This document shows, piece by piece, positions 7,561 to 15,339 of a stretch of DNA of 64,000 nt (position 1 is the stretch's first letter; each line of letters starts with the position of its first letter). Origin of the DNA: JAUASV01 sp047605685 (lineage in GTDB: Bacteria; Actinomycetota; Actinomycetes; Actinomycetales; Microbacteriaceae); the NCBI GenBank assembly GCA_047605685.1, contig JASGFF010000003.1:1-64000 (forward strand). Reading direction: 5' to 3'. The notes beneath the pieces are model-generated. The model was not told the origin of the DNA. It did not search any database and saw only the letters and a list, made by a program, of their open reading frames with translations. A program made the translations under genes and the position numbers.

Positions 7561-9336
7561 TTGTTGTCCTCTTCCGCTGTCCTCTCGTCCCCCCGCGGCG
7601 TCGTCCGGACGCTGCTGCGCCTGCTGCCGGCGGCGCGCCCGGCGGTCCCCCGGATCGCGCTCGGCATGGTCGCCGCCCTCGGTGCCGGCGTCGTCGCGCT
7701 CGTCATCCCGCAGGTGCTCCGCGCCCTCGTCGACGGTCCGCTCGCCGACGGCGACGCCTCCGCCGTGTGGTCGGCCTTCGCCGCCGTGCTCGGTCTCGGC
7801 ATCGCCGAGGCGACGCTCATCGCGGCGCGGCGCTGGCTCGTGCTCACCCCGGGCACCCGGGTGGAGGCCGACCTGCGCGACCGGCTCTACGCGCGGCTGC
7901 AGGAGCTGCCGGTGGCGTTCCACGACCGCTGGCCGAGCGGGCAGCTGCTCTCCCGAGCGGTGAGCGACCTCGGCCTCATCCGCCGCTGGATCACGTTCGG
8001 CCTGGTGATGCTCGTCGTCAGCGTCGTCATGATCGCCGTCGGGCTGGTGTTCCTGCTCGGCATCTCCTGGCCGCTCGGGCTGCTGTTCGTGCTGTGCGCC
8101 ATCCCGGTGTCGACCGTCGCCTTCTCCTTCGAGAAGCGCTACCACGTGATCGCCCGCCGCAGCCAGGACCAGCAGGGCGACCTCGCGACCGCCGTCGAGG
8201 AGAGCGTGCACGGCATCCGGGTGCTCAAGGCCTTCGGCCGCGGCTCGCACGCGCTCGCGGGCTTCGTGCGCCGGGCCGAGGCGCTGCGCGGCACCGAGAT
8301 CGAGAAGGCGCGCGCCATCGCGACGCTGTGGCTGTGGCTGCTGCTGGTGCCGGATGTCACCTGGGCGCTCTGCCTGCTCGTCGGGGTCTGGCAGGCGACG
8401 GCCGGGGCGCTCTCGATCGGCGAGCTCGCGGCGTTCTTCGCCACGGCGACGGTGCTGCGCCAGCCCGTCGAGGGCGTGGGCTTCCTGCTCTCGATGACGC
8501 TCGACGCCCGCACCGCTGTCGAGCGGCTCTTCGAGGTGCTCGACGAGCCCGACCCGCTCGCCGACCCGTCGCGGCCGCGCAGCATCGCCGAGCCCCGCGG
8601 CCGGCTCTCCTTCCGCGGCGTGCACTTCCGATACCCGGACGCCGTGCCCGGCAGCCCCGACCTGCTCGACGGGGTCGACCTCGACATCCGTCCCGGCGAG
8701 ACCATGGCGCTCGTGGGCATCACCGGCTGCGGCAAGTCGACGCTCACCGCGCTCGCCTGCCGGCTCTACGAGGTCACCGCCGGGGCCGTCGAGATCGACG
8801 GCGTCGACGTGCGCGAGCTCGGCCGCGAGGAGCTGCGCTCCCGGGTGGCGATGGCGTTCGAGGAGGCGACGCTGTTCTCGGCGAGCGTGCGCGACAACGT
8901 GCTGCTCGGCCGGCCGGAGGCGTCGGAGGCGGAGCTCGAGGCGGCGCTCGAGATCGCCCAGGCCGGCTTCGTGCACGAGCTGCCGGAGGGCCTCGACACC
9001 GTCATCGGCGAGGAGGGGCTCTCGCTCTCCGGCGGCCAGCGGCAGCGGCTCGCGCTCGCGCGCGCCGTCGCCGCCCGGCCCGACATCCTCGTGCTCGACG
9101 ACCCGCTCTCCGCCCTCGACGTCGACACCGAGGCGCGCGTCGAGGCGGCGCTGCGCCGGGTGCTGTCCGCGACGACGGCGCTCGTCGTCGCGCATCGGCC
9201 CTCGACGGTCGCGCTCGCCGACCGGGTGGCGCTGCTGCAGCACGGCCGTGTGGTCGCCGTCGGCGCGCACAGCGAGCTGCTGCGCTCCAGCGAGCACTAC
9301 CGTTTCGTGATCTCGAGCCTGGAGGACGAGCGATGA
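7561..9336 (+). CDS. Heterodimeric ABC exporter, subunit with degenerate Walker B (TMD-NBD)
   Basis: The 591-residue half-transporter has six predicted membrane spans (residues about 20-320) followed by the nucleotide-binding domain. Walker A is GITGCGKS at about 386-393, the signature is canonical LSGGQ at 489-493, and Walker B is ILVLDD with Asp514 in place of the catalytic Glu. Heterodimeric exporters of the TM287/288 and BmrCD type show this pattern: one site binds ATP but hardly hydrolyses it. The TTG start was chosen because it is the first in-frame start after the upstream stop; a later start cannot be excluded. It overlaps the next gene by ATGA. Substrate unknown, multidrug or lipid export likely. 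Confidence 0.85.
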   Translation: MLSSSAVLSSPRGVVRTLLRLLPAARPAVPRIALGMVAALGAGVVALVIPQVLRALVDGPLADGDASAVWSAFAAVLGLGIAEATLIAARRWLVLTPGTRVEADLRDRLYARLQELPVAFHDRWPSGQLLSRAVSDLGLIRRWITFGLVMLVVSVVMIAVGLVFLLGISWPLGLLFVLCAIPVSTVAFSFEKRYHVIARRSQDQQGDLATAVEESVHGIRVLKAFGRGSHALAGFVRRAEALRGTEIEKARAIATLWLWLLLVPDVTWALCLLVGVWQATAGALSIGELAAFFATATVLRQPVEGVGFLLSMTLDARTAVERLFEVLDEPDPLADPSRPRSIAEPRGRLSFRGVHFRYPDAVPGSPDLLDGVDLDIRPGETMALVGITGCGKSTLTALACRLYEVTAGAVEIDGVDVRELGREELRSRVAMAFEEATLFSASVRDNVLLGRPEASEAELEAALEIAQAGFVHELPEGLDTVIGEEGLSLSGGQRQRLALARAVAARPDILVLDDPLSALDVDTEARVEAALRRVLSATTALVVAHRPSTVALADRVALLQHGRVVAVGAHSELLRSSEHYRFVISSLEDER

Positions 9337-11138
9337 GCATCGCCGGTGTCGCCGACGAGGACCGCAGCGACCTCGACAGGCTAGAGAGCCGGGCGCTGCG
9401 GGCGCGCTCGCTGCGGCTGCTCGGCTCGCTCGTGCGCCCGCTGCGCGGTCGGATCGTCGCGACCGTCGCCGTCGTGGTGCTCTCGACGCTGCTGCGCGTC
9501 GCCGGCCCCGCGCTCATCGCCTACGGCATCGACGCCGGCTACCCGGCGCTGCGGGACGGCGACGGGATGCCGCTCGCGCTCGCCGTGGCCGCCTTCGTCG
9601 CGGCATCCCTCGCCGGCGCCGCACTCATGTACCTGTACCAGCTGTGGACGGCGCGCGTCAGCCAGGCGATCCTGCTCGAGCTGCGTCGCCGGATGTTCCA
9701 CCAGACGCAGCGGCTCTCGCTCGAGTTCCACGAGAACTACACGTCCGGTCGCATCATCGCCCGGCAGACGAGCGACCTCGACTCGATCCGCGAGCTGCTC
9801 GACGGCGGCCTCAACCAGCTCGTGCGCGGCGGCCTGTTCATGGGGTTCACCGCCGTGGCGATGGTGCTGCTCGACCCGGTCTCCGGGCTCGTGCTCGCCG
9901 GGTCGCTCGTGCCGCTCCTCGGGCTCTCGCTCTGGTTCCAGCGGCGCTCGCGGGTGCTGTTCCGGCACTCTCGGGTGGCGAGCGCGCGGCTGATCGTGAA
10001 GTTCGTGGAGACGATGACCGGCATCCGGGCGGTCAAGGCGTTCCGCACCGAGCGGCGCAACGCCGCCGAGTTCGGTGTGCTCGTCGAGGACTACCGCCGG
10101 GTGAACGCCCGGGTGTTCGGCCTCTTCGGCGTCTTCGACCCGGGGCTTGTGCTCATCGGCAACCTGGCCCTCGCCGTCACCGTGCTCGAGGGCGGCCTGC
10201 GGGTGGCGACCGGGGGTCTCGAGATCGGGGTGCTGCTCGCGGTGGTGCTGTACGTGCGCCAGTTCTACGGCCCGGCCCAGGACCTCGCGATGTTCTACAA
10301 CGGCTACCAGTCGGCGGCCGCGGCGCTCGAGAAGATCTCCGGCGTGCTCGAGGAGCGGCCCTCGGTCGCCGACCCGACGAGCCCTGTGCAGCTGGGCGGC
10401 CCGGCGGGGGCGCTGCGCTTCGAGGGCGTGCGCTTCGGCTACCGCCCGGATGCCGTGGTGCTGCCCCGCTTCGACCTGGAGATGCCGGCCGGGCAGACGG
10501 TCGCGCTCGTCGGCTCGACCGGGGCCGGCAAGTCGACGCTCGCGAAGCTCGTCTCGCGCCTCTACGACCCGAGCGAGGGGCGGGTGCTGCTCGACGGGGT
10601 GGACCTGCGGTCGTTGCATCCGAGGGACCTGCGCCGGGCGATCGTCATGGTCACCCAGGAGGCGTACCTGTTCTCCGGCAGCGTCGCCGACAACATCGCG
10701 CTCGGCGATCCGGAGGCGAGCCGCGAGCGGATCGTGGCCGCGGCGCGCGCCGTCGGCGCGCACGACTTCATCGAGCGGCTGCCGCAGGGCTACGACACGG
10801 ACGTGAACAAGCGCGGCGGCCGGGTCTCGGCCGGCCAGCGGCAGCTGCTGTCGTTCGCCCGGGCGTTCCTCGCCGACCCCGCGGTGCTCGTCCTCGACGA
10901 GGCGACGGCGTCGCTCGACATCCCGAGCGAGCGCGCTGTGCAGCAGGCGCTGCAGAGCCTGCTGGCCGACCGCACGGCGATCATCATCGCGCACCGGCTG
11001 TCCACGGTGGCGATCGCCGACCGGGTGCTCGTCATGGAGCACGGCCGCATCGTCGAGGACGGCGCCCCGGCCGAGCTGATCGCCGGCACCGGCCGCTTCG
11101 CGGCCCTGCACGCCGCCTGGCGCGACACGCTCGTGTAG
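9333..11138 (+). CDS. Heterodimeric ABC exporter, subunit with catalytic Walker B (TMD-NBD)
   Basis: The 601-residue partner of the preceding subunit has the same order of domains. Walker A is GSTGAGKST, Walker B is VLVLDEATASLD with catalytic Glu523, and the signature is degenerate, VSAGQ at 498-502. In the heterodimer the competent site would use this Walker B with the partner's LSGGQ. The degenerate site would use the partner's Asp514 with this VSAGQ. Both defects fall on the same composite site, as in known asymmetric exporters. The gene ends five bases from the convergent GntR gene. Confidence 0.88.
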   Translation: MSIAGVADEDRSDLDRLESRALRARSLRLLGSLVRPLRGRIVATVAVVVLSTLLRVAGPALIAYGIDAGYPALRDGDGMPLALAVAAFVAASLAGAALMYLYQLWTARVSQAILLELRRRMFHQTQRLSLEFHENYTSGRIIARQTSDLDSIRELLDGGLNQLVRGGLFMGFTAVAMVLLDPVSGLVLAGSLVPLLGLSLWFQRRSRVLFRHSRVASARLIVKFVETMTGIRAVKAFRTERRNAAEFGVLVEDYRRVNARVFGLFGVFDPGLVLIGNLALAVTVLEGGLRVATGGLEIGVLLAVVLYVRQFYGPAQDLAMFYNGYQSAAAALEKISGVLEERPSVADPTSPVQLGGPAGALRFEGVRFGYRPDAVVLPRFDLEMPAGQTVALVGSTGAGKSTLAKLVSRLYDPSEGRVLLDGVDLRSLHPRDLRRAIVMVTQEAYLFSGSVADNIALGDPEASRERIVAAARAVGAHDFIERLPQGYDTDVNKRGGRVSAGQRQLLSFARAFLADPAVLVLDEATASLDIPSERAVQQALQSLLADRTAIIIAHRLSTVAIADRVLVMEHGRIVEDGAPAELIAGTGRFAALHAAWRDTLV

Positions 11139-11143
11139 CGCCG

Positions 11144-11764
11144 TTACAGCGTCGCGATCGTGCTCACGACGCTGCGCACGTGCGCGCGCATGGCCCGCTC
11201 GGCGGCATCCGGGTCGCGGGAGCAGACCGCCTCGAGAACGGCGAGGTGCTCGGGCAGCGAGACGGCGGGCCGGCCCGGCAGCAGCGAGAGCTGGAACTGG
11301 TGTCGCACCAGCTGGGCGTTGAGCTGCTCGATGATCCGTGCCGCCGTGCGGTGCCCGGCGATGTCGCGCAGCCGGGCGTGCAGCGCGGCGTTGGCGTCCG
11401 AGTAGCGCAGCAGCTCGCCGGCCGCGACGGCCCGCTCCATCTGCCGGCCGAGCTCGCGCAGCTCGGCGATGCCGGCCTCGTCGACGCGCTCGGCGGCGCG
11501 CCGGGCCACGAGGCCCTCGACGGCCTCGCGGATCTCGGTGATCTCGATCGCCTCGTCCACGGGGATCTCGCGCACGCGCGCGCCGCGGTTGGGCTGCAGC
11601 TCGACGAGCCCGTCGCCGGCGAGTCGGATGAGGGCGTTGCGGATGACGAAGCGGCTGACGCCGTGCTGTTCGGCCAGCTCGGTCTCGATGAGCCGCTGCC
11701 GCGGCGCGTAGTCGCCGCGCAGGATGGCGGCGCGCAGCCGCGTGCGGACGCCCTCCTCACTCAC
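11144..11764 (-). CDS. GntR family (FCD/FadR-type) transcriptional regulator of the aromatic operon
   Basis: The 206-residue protein has an N-terminal winged helix (residues about 1-65, with RLIETELAEQHGVSRFVIRNAL as recognition region) and a C-terminal FCD ligand-binding domain. The domain carries HARLRDIAGHRT and LPEHLAVLEAV, whose histidines usually bind a metal. The GTG at 11762-11764 was chosen as it places the winged helix at the N-terminus; the longer frame would run through the operator and a repeat element. It is divergent from the ring-cleavage operon. An ATTGT-TG-ACAAT palindrome overlaps that operon's -35, so it is probably its repressor, released by an aromatic or organic acid. 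Confidence 0.87.
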   Translation of the reverse strand: MSEEGVRTRLRAAILRGDYAPRQRLIETELAEQHGVSRFVIRNALIRLAGDGLVELQPNRGARVREIPVDEAIEITEIREAVEGLVARRAAERVDEAGIAELRELGRQMERAVAAGELLRYSDANAALHARLRDIAGHRTAARIIEQLNAQLVRHQFQLSLLPGRPAVSLPEHLAVLEAVCSRDPDAAERAMRAHVRSVVSTIATL

Positions 11765-11782
11765 CGCATCCCCTCCCGCCAG

Positions 11783-11857
11783 ATCGGTTGTGCAGGAGAT
11801 TCCGCATCGGCTCGGTGTCAGAGCGACGCCGGTGGCCGCTTTTCCTGCACAACCGAT
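11783..11857. repeat. 75-bp inverted-repeat element, copy A
   Basis: The element starts ATCGGTTGTGCAGGA and ends with the exact reverse complement TCCTGCACAACCGAT. Its inner part differs from copy B at 38825-38899 except for the first GATTC-GC after the left arm. Both copies are exactly 75 bp long. It lies between the GntR start and its operator. Confidence 0.85.
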
Positions 11858-11872
11858 GGTAGCGTTGGCAGT

Positions 11873-11904
11873 ATTGTTGACAATCCTGTTGACGAACGTA
11901 GGCT
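11873..11904 (+). promoter_or_regulatory. Promoter of the meta-cleavage operon with overlapping GntR operator
   Basis: TTGACA (11877-11882) and TAGGCT (11899-11904) are separated by 16 bp. The palindrome ATTGT-TG-ACAAT (11873-11884) covers the -35 box. FCD-type GntR regulators commonly bind short sites of this shape, so repression by blocking RNA polymerase is likely. A GGAGG ribosome binding site follows at about 11923. Confidence 0.7.
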
Positions 11905-11931
11905 GACGCAGCACGCAATCTTGGAGGTCCC

Positions 11932-12663
11932 GTGCCGGATCAATCACCGCTCCTGGTCGTGACGGCCCACCCCGGAGACTTCGTCTGGCGCGCCGGCGGC
12001 GCCATCGCCCTCGCCGTGTCCCGCGGCCAGCGCGCTGTCATCGCCTGTCTGAGCTTCGGCGAGCGTGGCGAGTCCGCCGCCGCCTGGCGCGCGGGCAAGT
12101 CGCTCGAGGAGATCAAGGAGCTGCGCCGCGCCGAGGGCCAGACCGCGGCCGACGCGCTCGGCGCCGAGGTGCACTTCTTCGACGCCGGCGACTACCCGCT
12201 GCGCGAGAGCGACGAGCTGACCGAGAGGCTCATCGCCCTCTACCGCGAGGTGCAGCCCTCGGTCGTGCTCACGCACGCCGAGAAGGACCCCTACAACATG
12301 GACCACCCCAAGGCCGCCGAGATCGCCCTCGCCGCCCGGGTGCTCGCCCAGGCCCCCGGCGTTGTCGGCGTCGGCGACGTCATCGGCGCCCCGCCGGTGT
12401 TCGCCTTCGAGCCGCACCAGAGCGAGGTGTGCGGCTTCGTCCCCGACGTGCTGCTCGACATCACCCCGGTGTGGCAGAGGAAGGTCGCCGCGATGAACGC
12501 CCTCGGCGCCCAGTCCCACCTGGTGAGCTACTACACCGACCTCGGCAAGCGCCGCGGCGTGCAGGCGGAGCGCAACAGCGGCCCCAACCTCGGCCTGGCC
12601 AAGGACAGCCGCGCCGAGGCGTTCCAGCGCTACTACCCCCAGGTGACGACGGAGCTGAGCTGA
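11932..12663 (+). CDS. galB: PIG-L family hydrolase/hydratase, GalB-like (4-oxalomesaconate hydratase)
   Basis: The 243-residue protein has the PIG-L zinc site in VVTAHPGDF (first His and Asp) and LTHAEKDPYNMDHPKAA (third His with the conserved Asp-His-Pro). PIG-L proteins are mostly deacetylases, but Pseudomonas GalB of this family hydrates 4-oxalomesaconate to 4-carboxy-4-hydroxy-2-oxoadipate (CHA) in gallate degradation. The next gene is a CHA aldolase and the operon holds a GalD-like tautomerase, so the hydratase role is favoured. The GTG start has a strong GGAGG at a good distance. It is the first gene of a five-gene operon. Confidence 0.8.
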   Translation: MPDQSPLLVVTAHPGDFVWRAGGAIALAVSRGQRAVIACLSFGERGESAAAWRAGKSLEEIKELRRAEGQTAADALGAEVHFFDAGDYPLRESDELTERLIALYREVQPSVVLTHAEKDPYNMDHPKAAEIALAARVLAQAPGVVGVGDVIGAPPVFAFEPHQSEVCGFVPDVLLDITPVWQRKVAAMNALGAQSHLVSYYTDLGKRRGVQAERNSGPNLGLAKDSRAEAFQRYYPQVTTELS

Positions 12664-12664
12664 G

Positions 12665-13354
12665 ATGGCGCACTACGTCGTCCGCGAGATCGACCGCGCG
12701 CCCGGTGAGCTGATCGCCGCCCTCGGCGAGGCGGGCGTCGCCACCGCCCACGAGGCCGCCGGCCGGGTGGGCCTGCTCGGGCCCCGGGTGCAGGCGCGCG
12801 TGACCGGGGCGGCGATCGCCGGCTCGGCCGTCACGGTCTCGTGCCACCCGGGCGACAACCTGATGATCCACGCCGCCGTCGAGGTCTGCCAGCCGGGTGA
12901 CGTGCTTGTCGTCACGACCACCTCGGACTCCACCGACGGCATGTTCGGCGACCTGCTCGCGACCTCGCTCATGGCGCGCGGCGTGCGCGGCCTCGTCATC
13001 GACGCGGGTGTGCGCGACATCGCGACGCTGCGCTCGATCGGCTTCCCGGTGTGGTCGCGCGCCGTGCACGCGCAGGGCACCGTCAAGGCGAGCCCGGGCT
13101 CGGTCAACGTGCCCGTGGTCGCCGCCGGCCAGCTAGTGCGTCCCGGTGACGTCATCGTCGCCGACGACGACGGCGTGCTCGCCCTGCCGATCGGCCGGGT
13201 CGCCGAGGTCGCGGATGCCGCGGCGAAGCGCCTCGCGAACGAGGAGTCGAAACGCGCCACCCTCGCCGGCGGCACCCTCGGCGTCGACCTCTACGACCTC
13301 CGCCCGCTGCTCGCCGAGCTCGGCGTGCGGTACGTGGACAGGCTGCCCCGATGA
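12665..13354 (+). CDS. galC: 4-carboxy-4-hydroxy-2-oxoadipate aldolase / oxaloacetate decarboxylase (RraA-like fold)
   Basis: The 229-residue protein belongs to the RraA/HMG-CHA aldolase superfamily. VVIDAGVRDI carries the Asp and Arg that bind metal and substrate, and ADDDGVLALP is the usual C-terminal signature. It would split CHA to pyruvate and oxaloacetate and decarboxylate oxaloacetate. The gene begins one base after the stop of the GalB-like gene and overlaps the next by ATGA. Assignment rests on family and operon context. Confidence 0.85.
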   Translation: MAHYVVREIDRAPGELIAALGEAGVATAHEAAGRVGLLGPRVQARVTGAAIAGSAVTVSCHPGDNLMIHAAVEVCQPGDVLVVTTTSDSTDGMFGDLLATSLMARGVRGLVIDAGVRDIATLRSIGFPVWSRAVHAQGTVKASPGSVNVPVVAAGQLVRPGDVIVADDDGVLALPIGRVAEVADAAAKRLANEESKRATLAGGTLGVDLYDLRPLLAELGVRYVDRLPR

Positions 13355-14247
13355 CCCGGGTCGCGGTCCTCGGGCTCGGGGAGGCCGGCCGCACGTTCGC
13401 CGCCGGCATCGCCGGCGCCCTCGAGGTCCGCGGCTGGGACCCCGCCGATCCCCCCGCGGTCCCCGGCGTCGAGCGCGTGGCGAGCGCGGCTGCGGCCGTG
13501 GCCGGCGCCGAGGCGGTGCTCGCCTTCGCGCCCGCGGCCCACGCGGCGGCCGCGCTCGACGCGGCCCTCGACGCCCTCGGTGCGGGCACCGCCGGCGGCC
13601 CCGGCGTGCTCTACGCCGACTTCTCGACGGCCGCCCCGGCGCTCAAGCGCGAGCTCGCCGGGCGGGCCGGCGCGGCCGGGCTGCACTTCGCCGACGTGGC
13701 GATCATGGCGCCGGTGCGCCGGGGCGCGGCGAACACGCCGCTGATGGCGAGCGGGCCCGCCGCCGCCGCCCTGGCCGCCCTGCTCGGCGATGCCGGCCTG
13801 CGCGTCCAGGTGATCGCCGGGCAGGTAGGGGAAGCCGCCGCCCGCAAGCTGCTGCGCAGCATGCTCGTCAAGGGGCTCACCGGCGTCATGATCGAGTCGC
13901 TGCGCGCCGCCGAGCGCGAGGGGCTGGACGACTGGTTCGGCCCGCACCTGGTGGCGACGCTCACGAGCCTGGACCGGGCGACGCTCGCCGGCCTCGTCGA
14001 CGGCACTCGGCTGCACGCCGCCCGCCGGGTCGACGAGATGGAGGCGGCGGCGCGGATGACGGAGCAGGCCGGCGGCCACGCCGAGATCGCCCGTGCCGTC
14101 GCGGCTCTGCTGCGCTCGGTCGAGGCCGAGGGCGTGCCCGGCACCCTCGACGGCGCCGGCGTGCCCGGCACCCTCCGCGCCGTCGACGCCCCGGCGTCCG
14201 GAGCCGGCAGGCCCTCCGGCGAGCGCGGCGGGAGCGTGCGGGCATGA
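13351..14247 (+). CDS. NAD(P)-dependent oxidoreductase, 3-hydroxyisobutyrate dehydrogenase-like with DUF1932 domain
   Basis: The 298-residue protein opens with the Rossmann motif VAVLGLGEAGRTFA. The C-terminal half (about 190-260) looks like DUF1932, as in 6-phosphogluconate dehydrogenase-related enzymes. A catalytic Lys is expected in AARKLLRSMLVKGL. Its place between aldolase and tautomerase genes suggests it reduces or oxidises a hydroxy/oxo acid of the same pathway. It has no counterpart in the known gallate pathway. The last 45 residues contain a repeated VPGTL unit and look poorly conserved. Substrate unknown. Confidence 0.72.
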   Translation: MTRVAVLGLGEAGRTFAAGIAGALEVRGWDPADPPAVPGVERVASAAAAVAGAEAVLAFAPAAHAAAALDAALDALGAGTAGGPGVLYADFSTAAPALKRELAGRAGAAGLHFADVAIMAPVRRGAANTPLMASGPAAAALAALLGDAGLRVQVIAGQVGEAAARKLLRSMLVKGLTGVMIESLRAAEREGLDDWFGPHLVATLTSLDRATLAGLVDGTRLHAARRVDEMEAAARMTEQAGGHAEIARAVAALLRSVEAEGVPGTLDGAGVPGTLRAVDAPASGAGRPSGERGGSVRA

Positions 14248-15323
14248 CCGACGGCATCCGCTGCCTGCTGATGCGCGGCGGCACCTCCAAGGGCGCCTAC
14301 TTCCTCGCCGAGGATCTGCCGGCCGAGCCCGCCGAGCGCGACGCGCTGCTGCTGCGCATCATGGGCTCGCCGGACCCCCGTCAGGTCGACGGCCTCGGCG
14401 GCGGGCATCCGCTCACCAGCAAGGTCGCGGTGCTGAGCCCCTCGACTCACCCGGAGGCCGACGTCGACTACCTGTTCCTCCAGGTGCTGCCCGACCGGCC
14501 GGTCGTCTCCGATGCTCAGACCTGCGGCAACCTGCTCGCGGGCGTCGGCCCCTTCGCGCTCGAGCGCGGCCTCGTCGCCGCCGGCGGCGACGTCCGCACC
14601 GTGCGCATCCGCATCGTCAACCCCGCGGAGAGCCTCGTCGTGGCCCACGTCGAGACCCCCGGCGGCCGGGTGCGCTACGACGGCGACGCCGAGATGAGCG
14701 GCGTGCCGTTCCCGGCGGCGCCGATCCGGCTCGACTTCCCCGGCGCCGGCGGCTCGATCTTCCCCAGCGGCGCCCTCGTCGACGACCTCGCCGGCCTTAC
14801 CGTCAGCTGCGTCGACGCCGGGATGCCGGTCGTGCTGCTGCGCGCCGAGGACCTCGGCCTCGCCGGCGACGAGTCGCCCGCCGAGCTCGAGGCCGACGAG
14901 GCGCTGCGGGCCCGGCTCGAGGCGGTGCGGCTCGAGGCCGGCACGGCGATGGGCCTCGGCGACGTGAGGGATGCGACGGTGCCGAAGCTCAGCATCCTCT
15001 CGCCGGGCCGCCACGGCGGCCTGGTGACGACGCGCACGTTCATCCCGCACCGCGTGCACGAGGCGATCGGCGTGCTCGGCGCCGTCTCGGTGGTCGCCGG
15101 CGTGCTGACGCCGGGCACGGTCGCCCACGACCCGGATGCCGGCCACCCGGATGCCGGCGACCCGCCCGGTGCCGGCCGCTACCGCGTCGAGCACCCCACC
15201 GGCCACTTCGACGCAGAGCTGGCCCTCGCCGGCTCGGGCGCGCAGACCTCGCTCGCGCACAGCACCGTGGTGCGCACTGCCCGCAAGATCATCGACGGAA
15301 CGGTCTGGCCGCGCTCGGCCTGA
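14244..15323 (+). CDS. galD: PrpF-family isomerase, GalD-like 4-oxalomesaconate tautomerase
   Basis: The 359-residue protein begins with IRCLLMRGGTSKGAYFLA, the usual N-terminus of the PrpF family. It has VSDAQTCGNLLAGVGPFA with the catalytic Cys of the diaminopimelate-epimerase fold. GalD converts the keto form of 4-oxalomesaconate to the enol form before hydration by GalB. A Pro/Asp/Ala/Gly-rich insertion with a repeated DPDAGH-type unit lies near residues 296-312. The start overlaps the upstream stop by ATGA. The GalD role is inferred from galB and galC in the same operon. Confidence 0.82.
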   Translation: MTDGIRCLLMRGGTSKGAYFLAEDLPAEPAERDALLLRIMGSPDPRQVDGLGGGHPLTSKVAVLSPSTHPEADVDYLFLQVLPDRPVVSDAQTCGNLLAGVGPFALERGLVAAGGDVRTVRIRIVNPAESLVVAHVETPGGRVRYDGDAEMSGVPFPAAPIRLDFPGAGGSIFPSGALVDDLAGLTVSCVDAGMPVVLLRAEDLGLAGDESPAELEADEALRARLEAVRLEAGTAMGLGDVRDATVPKLSILSPGRHGGLVTTRTFIPHRVHEAIGVLGAVSVVAGVLTPGTVAHDPDAGHPDAGDPPGAGRYRVEHPTGHFDAELALAGSGAQTSLAHSTVVRTARKIIDGTVWPRSA

Positions 15324-15339
15324 CCGGGAAAGGACCCCC

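Noticed and set aside
6889..9297. Minus-strand open frame of about 800 codons opposite the ABC exporter
   Set aside because: Composition of a shadow frame; the plus strand carries complete Walker A, signature and Walker B motifs.
7767..9332. Upstream extension of the second ABC subunit as a 1123-residue protein
   Set aside because: The extension is Arg/Ala-rich noise overlapping the first subunit; the ATG at 9333 with the ATGA overlap gives a normal-sized half-transporter.
11783..11857. 75-bp element considered as the GntR operator itself
   Set aside because: The same element stands between glyA and folD, where no GntR control is expected, and a better operator (ATTGT-TG-ACAAT) lies next to it.
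11765..11947. Longer GntR start adding about 60 residues
   Set aside because: The extension runs through the operator, promoter and 75-bp repeat; GTG 11764 starts at the winged helix.
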